Position numbers and translations under genes: made by a program. DNA of 64,000 bases, from NCBI RefSeq assembly GCF_003351025.1, contig NZ_QPCG01000004.1:310001-374000 (forward strand). Direction: 5' to 3'. A model generated the notes under the pieces. The model did not search any database, was not told the origin of the DNA, and saw only the letters and a list, made by a program, of their open reading frames with translations. Source of the stretch: Mucilaginibacter endophyticus. Lineage in GTDB: Bacteria; Bacteroidota; Bacteroidia; Sphingobacteriales; Sphingobacteriaceae. Of the stretch, positions 1 through 7,535 are shown piece by piece; position 1 is the stretch's first letter, and each line of letters begins with the position of its first letter.

Positions 1-451
1 GAGACCAAACCAAGGTCTTGATTCCGTATATCATTACCGCAGCAGCTTTTCCTGCTGCTATAAAATGCCTGAATTCATTCCCATTTTGTAGCAAAACGGT
101 TCCAACAACATAATTAAACTTTTCAAGTTTAACTTTTATGCCATAATCATGATGCGTTGCACCTGTCATATCACCAATATCTTCAATGCCATTTTCTTTG
201 GTAACAATGCGCTGGGTTGTTAATAAACTGTAGTTGTCTGTATCGATAATGGTTGAACAAATGATCAATTCATCTTCTTCCAGATCTAATTGCATTTCGG
301 GGCTGAGTTGTACAAATTCCGAATTGCTTTCATAAAACCTTGCCCATTTAAAGTGATCATTAGGTTTAAAAAGACACCTTTTAATCTCGTAAATAACAAA
401 AGCGTGTGTTACCTGGTCCGATCTTATTATTTGATTACTATTAGCGTCCAT
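1..451 (-). CDS. Unknown protein, partial at left edge
   Basis: Reading the minus strand from an ATG at 451 gives about 150 codons without a stop to the window edge, so the C-terminus is missing. The start reads MDANSNQIIRSDQVTHAFVI and is followed by an acidic stretch (LDLEEDEL) and a beta-rich segment with IICSTIIDTDNYSLLTTQR. No signal peptide or membrane helix is visible, so it is probably cytoplasmic. I do not recognise the family. Codon use looks normal for the neighbourhood and the frame is uninterrupted, which is the main reason for calling it a gene. A terminator lies between it and the next gene upstream. Confidence 0.6.
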   Translation of the reverse strand, partial: MDANSNQIIRSDQVTHAFVIYEIKRCLFKPNDHFKWARFYESNSEFVQLSPEMQLDLEEDELIICSTIIDTDNYSLLTTQRIVTKENGIEDIGDMTGATHHDYGIKVKLEKFNYVVGTVLLQNGNEFRHFIAAGKAAAVMIYGIKTLVWS

Positions 452-568
452 ATAAATATTTGTAAAGCTAAATAATCAATAATTCATCTTATATCCTATT
501 CCTATTACCGCAAACCAGTAAACCATAGTAAGCATGAATTTTTAGAGCAGAAGTCTAAATCCTGAATG

Positions 569-608
569 CGTAAAAAGCCGCTCAACTTTCGTTAGGCGGC
601 TTTTTACG
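569..608 (-). terminator. Rho-independent terminator after the VOC gene
   Basis: A 13-bp perfect inverted repeat (CGTAAAAAGCCGC and its complement) encloses a 14-nt loop, with A and T runs at the stem ends. It lies 25 bases past the stop of the VOC gene and would end the ArsR-AHSA1-VOC transcript before the partial gene at the left edge. Confidence 0.75.
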
Positions 609-633
609 TGGGACAATTTTGAAATTTTACCCC

Positions 634-1062
634 TTATAAACTTGGATCAAATTCTACAATCCATTCAATCCCATATTTATCTCTGAACATACCGGCATAT
701 GTACCCCAGGGACTGTCGCCGATCGGGCCTTCAACCTCTCCCCCTGCTGATAATCCGTTAAATATTTTGTCGGCTTCTTCACGGCTTTCGGCACTTGCAT
801 ATATTTTAGACCGGTTTTCATTTTCGCTTACCCGTCCTACAAATTCAGGAACATCATTGGCTATCAACACATTGTGTTTGCCGATAGGTAGTCCGATGTA
901 CATTATCTTGTTTTCTTCACTTTCCGCCACCTTAAATTCGGCGCTTGCCAAATCCTTGAAACGGATGATCTTGGTGAACTCTCCGCCAAAAACTGATTTG
1001 TAAAAATTGAATGCTTCCTGGGCATTACCATTGAAGTTGATCCAGGGATTAATTGCTCTCAT
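634..1062 (-). CDS. VOC (glyoxalase/PhnB-like) family protein
   Basis: A 142-residue protein starting MRAINPWINFNGNAQEAFNFY, the usual opening of PhnB-like vicinal-oxygen-chelate proteins, with a C-terminal DSPWGTYAGMFRDKYGIEW segment that is also typical of the family. These small cytoplasmic proteins form dimers; the group's substrate is usually unknown, and members are often mis-annotated as demethylubiquinone methyltransferases. It lies 70 bp downstream of an AHSA1-type gene and is probably the last gene of the operon led by the ArsR regulator. ArsR, AHSA1 and VOC genes are often found together, which suggests a small-molecule response, but the ligand cannot be read from sequence. Confidence 0.85.
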   Translation of the reverse strand: MRAINPWINFNGNAQEAFNFYKSVFGGEFTKIIRFKDLASAEFKVAESEENKIMYIGLPIGKHNVLIANDVPEFVGRVSENENRSKIYASAESREEADKIFNGLSAGGEVEGPIGDSPWGTYAGMFRDKYGIEWIVEFDPSL

Positions 1063-1132
1063 AATTTTGGTTTTTAAATTGTTATGTTCTTTTATTATCT
1101 ATTAGGTTATTGACCTAATCGGCTATTTTCTC

Positions 1133-1633
1133 TTATGATTTTTGCGATAAGGTTATAAGTAGCTCGTCCAGGTTTGCTAACATCAAAGTAAATCCTTTGC
1201 TGAAACCATCCGTCAGCCTTTCCATTCGTTCAAGCGACTCATTATAAATGGAGATATTCACTTTTGTTATTCCATTTTGTTCGCTGAAGCTGTAATCCCA
1301 TTCAGAACCCGGTAATTCGGGATTTTCGTCTTTGTCAGCAAAAGTGTTGTATAGTTTAAAATTGGTTTTGGGCGTGATGGAAGTATATTTCTGAAGCAGC
1401 CAGCGCTCCTGTCCGTCGGGGCTTATCATCGCGTAAAACCTCCGGCCTCCAACTGTAAAATCCATATGCTTGGTTTTACTGCGCATAGGCGCAGGTGCCG
1501 CCCATTGGTCAAGTATTTCGGCTTTGGTAAAAGCATCCCATACCAACGGGAGCTCCGCATCAAATTCCCGGGTTATAAAAACAGTTTGCGCTGCTTTGTC
1601 AACAGTAAAATCAAATAGCAAATCGTTGTTCAT
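1133..1633 (-). CDS. SRPBCC / AHSA1-type ligand-binding protein
   Basis: A 166-residue protein with the START-like fold signature of the AHSA1 group: FITREFDAELPLVWDAFTKAE near residues 19-39, then WAAPAPMRS and a C-terminal helix with GFSKGFTLMLANLDELL. The fold is a hydrophobic cavity that binds small lipophilic ligands; it is not a dedicated Hsp90 activator in bacteria. The ATG overlaps the stop of the upstream ArsR gene by 4 bases (ATGA), so the two are translationally coupled. Together with the VOC gene this forms a compact three-gene operon. Confidence 0.85.
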   Translation of the reverse strand: MNNDLLFDFTVDKAAQTVFITREFDAELPLVWDAFTKAEILDQWAAPAPMRSKTKHMDFTVGGRRFYAMISPDGQERWLLQKYTSITPKTNFKLYNTFADKDENPELPGSEWDYSFSEQNGITKVNISIYNESLERMERLTDGFSKGFTLMLANLDELLITLSQKS

Positions 1634-1950
1634 TTTCTTTGTTGTTTAATTGTTGATAATACTTTATCCAGTTGATTAAATTGAGTTTCCCAGCTTTGCT
1701 TCAATTGCGCTAACCAATTATCAAACTCCTGCATCTTCTTTACATTAAAATGGTAATAAATTTCCCTGCCAGAATGTTCGGGTTTAATTAAATCGCATTC
1801 GTGTAATACCTTAATATGTTTCGATACCGCTTGGCGGCTCATGTCAAATTTTTCGGCCATTGCATTAGGCGTTAAAGCCTGAATAGCAATTAAAGCTAAA
1901 ATAGCTCTCCGTGTCGGGTCGGCTATAGCCTGAAATATATCCTGTTTCAT
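1630..1950 (-). CDS. ArsR-family winged-helix repressor
   Basis: Starting at the ATG at 1950 gives 106 residues beginning MKQDIFQAIADPTRRAILAL, the canonical ArsR N-terminus; a longer frame up to 2001 would run into the palindromic operator and is unlikely. The winged helix contains MAEKFDMSRQAVSKHIKVLH as the DNA-recognition region. No metal-binding cysteine pair of the ELCVC type is seen, so it belongs to the metal-independent group that is commonly paired with AHSA1 genes. It probably represses its own operon through the double palindrome just upstream. Confidence 0.88.
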   Translation of the reverse strand: MKQDIFQAIADPTRRAILALIAIQALTPNAMAEKFDMSRQAVSKHIKVLHECDLIKPEHSGREIYYHFNVKKMQEFDNWLAQLKQSWETQFNQLDKVLSTIKQQRK

Positions 1951-1963
1951 TTTCAATACAAAA

Positions 1964-2015
1964 GCGCAACCCAAAAGTTGCATATACGAATATATATGCA
2001 ACTTTTGAGTTGCGC
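1964..2015. promoter_or_regulatory. 52-bp double-palindrome operator upstream of arsR-type gene
   Basis: The whole segment is a near-perfect palindrome in which 22 of the outer 23 base pairs match. Inside each arm is a smaller palindrome GCAAC-N6-GTTGC, at 1966-1981 and 1998-2013, with centres 32 bp apart (about three helical turns). It starts 14 bases before the chosen ATG of the ArsR gene. This is what two dimer sites for a winged-helix repressor look like; binding by this ArsR protein is an inference. Confidence 0.7.
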
Positions 2016-2256
2016 AAATTTATTTACAATTATTTTTTTGAGAGTGGGTTACAAGGGAGCTTTAATGGTTCTTGAAAATGAGCGAAACTTAAGAAACTGG
2101 CCAATTCGCAAAAAAGAAGCGGTAGGGCTTTGGGAAGATGAGGAATCAAAGTACTGGAGATATTTTGTATGTAACACCGGCTAAACCATTTGAATCATAA
2201 AATAACAATACCCCTCCATGATCGAAATGCCCCGGGTTGTGGCCGAGATATACAAA

Positions 2257-3180
2257 TCAGTTAAACGAGTGCCGAAACTCCAATGGCGACAGGTTTGTTT
2301 TAGTTTTAAACAGCTTACTGAAGGATTGCAGGTGCTCAAAGCCCAGTTCGTAGGCAATTTCGCTCACGCTGAGGTTTGTTGTTGAAAGTTTCTCCTTGGC
2401 CAGATCAATCAGTTTATTGTGCAGGTGTTGCTGAGTATTTTGCCCGGTTAAAGATTTAAGCAGTCCACTCAGGTATCCGGGTGATATATTCAGGCTTTCA
2501 GCAATGTAAGTAACGCTTGGCAATCCTTTCCTGGCAAGCTCACCGCTGTCAAAGTAACCGGCAAGCAGATTTTCAAGCTTGGTTAAAATTTCATGGTTAG
2601 CAATTTTGCGGGTGATGAACTGCCGCTGGTAAAACCGCTCTGAATAGGTCAGCAGCAATTCAAGCTGGGCAATGATCACACTCTGGCTAAAGCGGTCGAT
2701 ATTGGCATTATATTCCTGCTCGATATTTTGCGTAATGGTATTGAGCATCGCTTCCTCTTTATCGGAAAGGTAAAGCGCCTCATAAACCGAATAACCAAAA
2801 AACTCGTATTGCTTGATGTTTTTAGCAAGCGGTGTATTCCATAAAAAATCCGGGTGAATGAGTAGCATCCACCCTTCAGGGTGGTGCATTTCACGTCCTT
2901 TTTCTATTTCTACACCAAACACCTGGCCGGGCGACATGAAGAACAGCACACCTTCATCAAAATCACTGGCCTGCTGCCCATATTTAAATTTTACATTCTT
3001 CACCCTTTTCATCGAGATGGAATAAAAATCATAGATCAGGCTAAAGGAACCTTCTGCCAGTGGGCGGGTCAGGTTCTCCATGCGCACAAGACTAATCTGC
3101 GGATGAGCGGGCGCAGGCAGGCCCGCAGCCCGGTGATATTCCGTGATTGAATGGAACCGATATAAAGGTTGATTATTCAT
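2257..3180 (-). CDS. AraC-family transcriptional regulator
   Basis: A 307-residue regulator. The N-terminal 200 residues look like a cupin-type effector domain (RMENLTRPLAEGSFSLIYDF, then FFMSPGQVFG), and the C-terminal 100 residues carry two helix-turn-helix motifs: LPSVTYIAESLNISPGYLSG and LSVSEIAYELGFEHLQSFSK, followed by the family signature FKTKTNLSPLEFRH. It follows the NmrA-like gene after 16 bp on the same strand, so it is probably the last gene of a three-gene operon with two NAD(P)-binding proteins and may control that operon. The effector is unknown. Confidence 0.88.
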   Translation of the reverse strand: MNNQPLYRFHSITEYHRAAGLPAPAHPQISLVRMENLTRPLAEGSFSLIYDFYSISMKRVKNVKFKYGQQASDFDEGVLFFMSPGQVFGVEIEKGREMHHPEGWMLLIHPDFLWNTPLAKNIKQYEFFGYSVYEALYLSDKEEAMLNTITQNIEQEYNANIDRFSQSVIIAQLELLLTYSERFYQRQFITRKIANHEILTKLENLLAGYFDSGELARKGLPSVTYIAESLNISPGYLSGLLKSLTGQNTQQHLHNKLIDLAKEKLSTTNLSVSEIAYELGFEHLQSFSKLFKTKTNLSPLEFRHSFN

Positions 3181-3196
3181 ATCTTCTTAAAGATCG

Positions 3197-4123
3197 TTAT
3201 TTCTGCTGATAAACCACCGCAAATTCCTTCGCGAAGTCTGCGAGTTTTACCTTACCCATCTTCGGTTTGGCTTTATGAAAATTTTCGAGCGTTTTGCCGC
3301 TGTGCATTGCTGCCCCCATTTCAATAAGCGTTTCCGCCAATTTCTCGGGCACTTTAGCCATCTTCAATCCCTGCAACATTTCTTTGTCTGAAAGTCGCAC
3401 CCATTTTAGCCAAGGCTTCCCTACCGAGGTCCCTATTATCCGGGCAGCTTCGTTACAGGTCATTTCTTCGCTGCCTACATACCTGACCGTTTTTTCCTGT
3501 GGCAGCAACAGCAGTTCTTCTGCAACGGCATCGGCAATATCTTTTGGCGATACGAAAACAATACGGTCATCCCCGCCATAGTTGCCCATCAACAAGCCTG
3601 TTTTGCCGCTTAGCAATGCCCAAAGGCCCGAATAGCGCAGGGTAAGGAATTTGCCGATAAAGTTTTTACCCCTGATAAGGTCAATGGACTGGTAAAAATT
3701 GGTGTAGAAAGCAGCTGGCCGCATAATGGTTACAGATGCGTTTAGTCCGTCAAACAAGTGCTCAACATTTTCGTCTTTAACCAAATCTGCCGCCCATCCG
3801 CTTAATAATACAACCCGTTTTACCCCTGCCGACTGAAGGGCGGCAGCATAATTTTGTGCAATCCGGTGCATATAGGCACCAAGGTCGGGTTCAGTAAAGC
3901 TCAGCGGGATCATGGCATAAACAGCATCGGCTCCTTTAAAGGTATCGGCCAGGAAGCCGCCATCCGACATAGAACCGATGGCGGCTGTAGCCCCTAACTT
4001 TTCAATCGCTGTTTGCTTCGCCGGATTGCTGCTTATTACCGTTAATTGATGCCCTCCGGCAACTAAAATCTGCGTTAGTGGTAAGCTGATATTACCCAAC
4101 GAGCCAGTTATAATAATTTTCAT
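3197..4123 (-). CDS. NmrA-like NAD(P)-binding SDR protein
   Basis: A 308-residue atypical short-chain dehydrogenase. It begins MKIIITGSLGNISLPLTQIL, the Rossmann dinucleotide motif of the NmrA/HSCARG group, followed by a strand ending VISSNPAKQ where the adenosine ribose is bound. Later segments AVYAMIPLSF and RVVLLSGWAADL fit the group. The YxxxK catalytic pair is not obvious, which is normal for this group: members may be redox sensors or reductases acting on small quinones. It sits 6 bp downstream of another SDR gene and 16 bp upstream of the AraC regulator. Confidence 0.85.
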   Translation of the reverse strand: MKIIITGSLGNISLPLTQILVAGGHQLTVISSNPAKQTAIEKLGATAAIGSMSDGGFLADTFKGADAVYAMIPLSFTEPDLGAYMHRIAQNYAAALQSAGVKRVVLLSGWAADLVKDENVEHLFDGLNASVTIMRPAAFYTNFYQSIDLIRGKNFIGKFLTLRYSGLWALLSGKTGLLMGNYGGDDRIVFVSPKDIADAVAEELLLLPQEKTVRYVGSEEMTCNEAARIIGTSVGKPWLKWVRLSDKEMLQGLKMAKVPEKLAETLIEMGAAMHSGKTLENFHKAKPKMGKVKLADFAKEFAVVYQQK

Positions 4124-4129
4124 GGCTTA

Positions 4130-5020
4130 TTACTTGGTATAAATACCATTTGCGATATCCTCAAGCAAAGTACTGTGGGTTGGCTTCCAGCTCAAGGTTT
4201 GCTGGGTCCATTCGCTTGATGCCGGGCAATCAATGGCTGCCATGTGCGCAAACCAGCCAAAATGTTCGGCAGCGACTTCCGGGGCAATGGAAACTACCGG
4301 CAAGTTCAACTCCCGGCCTATAGCTTCGGCTATTGTTTTAACAGGGATGGCTTCTTCGACCGAGGCATGATAACGGGCTGCGGGTTCAGCATTTTCTAAC
4401 GCAAGGCGGAAAAGTCTAACTGCATCCAGGCGGTGTACAGCGTTCCAGCGGTTAGAACCCTCTCCGATATACGCCGAAACACCTTTTTCGAGGGCGATAT
4501 TCACCAGTATGGGAATGAAACCGTGTTTATCTTCATTGCCATGTACCGATGGCGACAGGCGAACGGCTGCGGCACGAATACCCTTTGCAGCTACGGCATC
4601 GGCTGTTTGTTCGGAAGCACGCGGCCAACCCGGACTAACCGGCGGAATAATATCTTCGGTGGCTATTTTTCCGGGGCTCACCAGCGCAGTACCCGAGGCA
4701 ACAATGAACGGACGGTTAGAACCTGCCAGTACATCGCCTATGGTTTCAATAGCGGTTTTATCTATTTGGCAAATTTCCTGTAAACGCGTAAAATCGTGGA
4801 CAAACCCGGCATGAATTACGCCGTCAGCAACGGCGGCACCGCTACGAAGGCTTTCCAAATCTTCCAGATCGCCCCGATGAACTTCGGCACCTGCAGCGAT
4901 CAACTTTTGGGCCGACGCATCCGAACGTGCCAATCCCAATACCTGGTGACCGGCACCGATTAACTCCTGCACAATAGCAGTTCCGATAAAGCCCGTTGCT
5001 CCTGTAACAAATACTTTCAT
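4130..5020 (-). CDS. NAD-dependent epimerase/dehydratase-family SDR
   Basis: A 296-residue extended-type SDR starting MKVFVTGATGFIGTAIVQEL, with the classic TGxxGxxG nucleotide loop at residues 7-14 and a later HRGDLEDLESL strand. Proteins of this group act on sugars or on small ketones and aldehydes; the LARSDASAQKLIAAGAEVHR segment is typical of a common uncharacterised subfamily. It is the first gene of a three-gene operon with an NmrA-like protein and an AraC regulator. The substrate cannot be told from sequence. Confidence 0.85.
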   Translation of the reverse strand: MKVFVTGATGFIGTAIVQELIGAGHQVLGLARSDASAQKLIAAGAEVHRGDLEDLESLRSGAAVADGVIHAGFVHDFTRLQEICQIDKTAIETIGDVLAGSNRPFIVASGTALVSPGKIATEDIIPPVSPGWPRASEQTADAVAAKGIRAAAVRLSPSVHGNEDKHGFIPILVNIALEKGVSAYIGEGSNRWNAVHRLDAVRLFRLALENAEPAARYHASVEEAIPVKTIAEAIGRELNLPVVSIAPEVAAEHFGWFAHMAAIDCPASSEWTQQTLSWKPTHSTLLEDIANGIYTK

Positions 5021-5103
5021 TTTGTATCTTTTTGTTGATACAAAGATGGGGCGATATCAATTGCTGGATTTATCCAAATCTGCGTTTGATTTAGTCGGAA
5101 TAC

Positions 5104-5286
5104 TTAGTATAGATAAATAACCTCGTGTTTATTATCGAACGTTGCTTCCGTACCCAGCCCTTTAACTAACATAAAAGATTTTACAGGCCGAACACACCCT
5201 TCGCGCGTGCATTCTATCCAAAGCTTTTCCAAGATTTGATCAGATATTAAGTTCTGAACGTTCTCCCAATAAAGATTATATCCTTT
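5104..5286 (-). pseudogene. Open frame continuing past the DUF3037 stop, possible gene remnant
   Basis: Directly after the TAA of the DUF3037 gene the same frame stays open for about 60 codons and ends at 5104. The translation has protein-like composition (for example LEKLWIECTREGCVRPVKSF) but no good start codon near its beginning; the only internal ATG leaves under 30 codons. It could be a decayed 3' part of a neighbouring accessory gene, a stop-codon readthrough extension, or chance. I cannot name a family. Confidence 0.35.
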
Positions 5287-6138
5287 TTAATAAGTTTTCT
5301 CGAGTGCTGTCTTAACTTTTCTTGCAAATTGCTCTGCTTCATTTTCTGTAACAATAGTAACGTTAATATCAGCATCAGACTGAGAAAGAGTGTCCTTAAT
5401 AAAGGACTTTAGGTGTTCATTGGCTTTTGGAGACGTAGTCAAAAAATAAAGATTGATTTTTTCCTTTGATGATTCGAGCTCCTTGATAATACCTGACCAT
5501 TTATAAACTTTATTTTTGATAGCATCGTCCTTTTTTAGGTCGAACGATAAACTCTGATAACAGTTCCATACGCCATTTTTCCATGCTTTATCGAATTTGA
5601 TTTGGTCATTATCCGTTTTAACAGTATGATCTTTTAGTTGAGCAGTAATCCCTAATTTATCGAAATGCGTTTTGTATATTTTGTTCCAAGCATAAGCATC
5701 AGAGTGTATTTCTTTCGCAGAATCTGTTGTATATTTATCAACCAAGCGGTCATACAGATCATCTAACGCTTTCTGCGCATCGAGGTCTAGCGCTTTCTTT
5801 GACTCGGAAACAAACAACGCGCTATCATCTGGGATTAATATCTTATTGGTAATTTCCAGCAGACCGAATTTGTCGGGAAACTTAATAAAATCGCTTGAAT
5901 TAAAAAACAAAAGATCTACATTGACTGAGCGTATCTCTTTCTGAAAATGCTTTAAAGTGCTAAGCAAAAAATAACCATTAAACTCTTCAAAGAAATTGGA
6001 AATACGACTAAATTTCGTCAATACCTTAGCATCTAAAAAGCGGCTTTCAGGTTCAAAAAGCACAATACCCACATTAACGAACTCTCCAGTAGTTCGATCA
6101 TGCAAATACCTGACAACTTGATACTCAAACGTTTTCAT
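5287..6138 (-). CDS. DUF3037-family protein, partner of HipA-like kinase
   Basis: A 283-residue protein opening MKTFEYQVVRYLHDRTTGEF followed by VNVGIVLFEPE, the signature of DUF3037. The family has no established activity; it is repeatedly found next to short HipA-like kinases, as here. The ATG overlaps the kinase stop by 4 bases, so the two are co-translated. No membrane segment or signal peptide is present. The gene is visibly richer in A and T than the flanking SDR genes, in line with horizontal acquisition together with the kinase and the divergent HNH gene. Confidence 0.8.
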   Translation of the reverse strand: MKTFEYQVVRYLHDRTTGEFVNVGIVLFEPESRFLDAKVLTKFSRISNFFEEFNGYFLLSTLKHFQKEIRSVNVDLLFFNSSDFIKFPDKFGLLEITNKILIPDDSALFVSESKKALDLDAQKALDDLYDRLVDKYTTDSAKEIHSDAYAWNKIYKTHFDKLGITAQLKDHTVKTDNDQIKFDKAWKNGVWNCYQSLSFDLKKDDAIKNKVYKWSGIIKELESSKEKINLYFLTTSPKANEHLKSFIKDTLSQSDADINVTIVTENEAEQFARKVKTALEKTY

Positions 6139-6974
6139 AACAGTATCCGGTTTAGTTCATTTGCAAATAAGTCTGCGTGCGCAATCAACTGATTTAGATA
6201 ACCTTTAATATCGGATATTTGTTCAGTTAACCAACCAGCAGGCAAAATAGTTTCTATTTTATTCCAAAACACATTGTCGATGACCTCCAGCCTTCGTTGA
6301 AAGCCAGAAAAATCAAATTGTTTACCTTTTAATCTATCGAAGCAAAAATTATCCCTTATCCAGTTTAAGTCCTGGTGCCTGATGGTCCATGGTTCAGAAT
6401 TCCTTAAAAAGGGAAGCTCCAAGGTAAACCCGAATGCAAGCTCATGATCAAAGATCAGAATGTCGTCCCCATCAGTCAAAAAATTAGGCTTTTCAATTCT
6501 CCGATCGGCATTGCTGATCATTAGATCAAAAGCATACAAGTCGATTAACTTTGCCTCCAATACTCCGCTGATTGTCTGATCTTTTAAAACGGGAATATAT
6601 CCGGTTTTATATTCATTCCCGAAATTAAACCCCAGACTGTTAGCTGCAACTTCAAAGTTTTCGTTGCCTTGCATGGTTTCAATAAAAGCCTCAGAAATAT
6701 GAATTACAACAGGTTCCGGAACAGTGAAATCTAGCTCACGCGCCATCAAAGCTGCAATTAGTTCTCTCGCGCTTGCTTCTGGCGACATACGCGTTGATCT
6801 GATAAACTTCACTACATAATCTGACTTGATACCTGTTTGAATACAAACGCCATTCACTATCTGCGGGAGCGTTGTCCCTGTACGCAGAATAACACCTGCG
6901 CCAAGGGCTTCGACGGTTGGCAAGAAATAATCAAGATGTGATAGTTTAAGCACAGATACAAATATAATTAACAA
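6135..6974 (-). CDS. Stand-alone HipA-like kinase
   Basis: A 279-residue protein with the HipA-type protein-kinase core: a DLMISNADRR catalytic-loop motif at about residues 150-159, N164 just after it, and IFDHELAF near 174-181 as the metal-binding DxE-like motif. It lacks the N-terminal HipB-contacting domain of full-length HipA (about 440 residues), and no HipB-like helix-turn-helix gene is adjacent, so it is not a classical HipBA toxin-antitoxin pair. The tight overlap with the DUF3037 gene suggests a two-protein system in which DUF3037 is the partner or target. A start a few codons inside is possible. Confidence 0.78.
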   Translation of the reverse strand: MLIIFVSVLKLSHLDYFLPTVEALGAGVILRTGTTLPQIVNGVCIQTGIKSDYVVKFIRSTRMSPEASARELIAALMARELDFTVPEPVVIHISEAFIETMQGNENFEVAANSLGFNFGNEYKTGYIPVLKDQTISGVLEAKLIDLYAFDLMISNADRRIEKPNFLTDGDDILIFDHELAFGFTLELPFLRNSEPWTIRHQDLNWIRDNFCFDRLKGKQFDFSGFQRRLEVIDNVFWNKIETILPAGWLTEQISDIKGYLNQLIAHADLFANELNRILL

Positions 6975-7229
6975 AGATAATAAATTATCATATAATCAAA
7001 TAGCGTGATGCCTTGCACAACGATATGCTTTGTGCGTTTCCAAATGACAGGCATTTCGGATTCATATAACAAAATATTAACAATTAATTTTTCATGAGAC
7101 TCATAAGGGCAGCAAACTACTATCAAACGGCTCGCTTTATTAATTATATTATCTTGCAGACAGTAAAACCGATTGGCCAACTTCTTTAAATTTGTATAAT
7201 TTTACTTCTGTAAGATTAGTCAATTTAAG

Positions 7230-7535
7230 ATGCTCAGAAGTGAATTAAGATACGCCATATGGGTAGCGCATGGAAAAAGAGATGCATATAGTGGAGATAT
7301 GATAGAGAATTTTGAAGACCTGGAAATAGATCATATCATTCCAAAATCGACAGATAAAACATTACTCCAAGAAAAAATTTCTAAATATGATTTAGGCCCT
7401 GATTTTAGCTTGAATTCATTGGACAATTTATTGCCAACCTCTAAGTTGCTAAACCGGCAAAAATCGCATATCGCTTTTAATGAATCTTCTGAACGATTTT
7501 ATTTGGCTTATGCCCGGAAAAAAAAGCAAAAATAG
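7230..7535 (+). CDS. HNH endonuclease domain, zero-frame product
   Basis: A 101-residue frame with an HNH nuclease motif: YSGDMI at 20-25, LEIDHIIPKS at 31-40 (the first His at 35), the Asn in LDNLLPT at 66, and LLNRQKSH at 73-80. It reads to a TAG at 7533, just after an A8 tract. The reading frame one base back continues without interruption for 288 more codons, so the full protein was or is about 387 residues. Divergent from the HipA-like kinase and equally AT-rich. As it stands the short product would be an isolated nuclease domain. Confidence 0.7.
   Translation: MLRSELRYAIWVAHGKRDAYSGDMIENFEDLEIDHIIPKSTDKTLLQEKISKYDLGPDFSLNSLDNLLPTSKLLNRQKSHIAFNESSERFYLAYARKKKQK
7518..7526 (+). other. 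A8-G tract containing A_AAA_AAG slippery heptamer
   Basis: Eight adenines followed by G. In the HNH frame the codons read AAA AAA AAG, so bases 7520-7526 form A_AAA_AAG, the same heptamer used for -1 frameshifting in dnaX of Escherichia coli. A one-base backward slip places GCA (7526) as the next codon and joins the HNH domain exactly to the long downstream frame. A loss-of-function indel or a sequencing error in a homopolymer would give the same picture. Confidence 0.6.

Noticed and set aside
1978..2184. Plus-strand frame of 68 codons starting in the ArsR operator
   Set aside because: It begins inside the palindrome and its first residues copy the mirror-image frame of the other arm; the rest has no recognisable features. 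A shorter start at 2065 would leave only 39 codons.
6135..6974. Classical HipBA toxin-antitoxin system
   Set aside because: The kinase lacks the N-terminal HipA domain and no HipB-like DNA-binding gene is next to it.
6968..7180. Minus-strand 70-codon frame upstream of the HipA-like kinase
   Set aside because: It overlaps the kinase start, fills the divergent promoter region and has an irregular, Cys- and Tyr-rich composition without a family.
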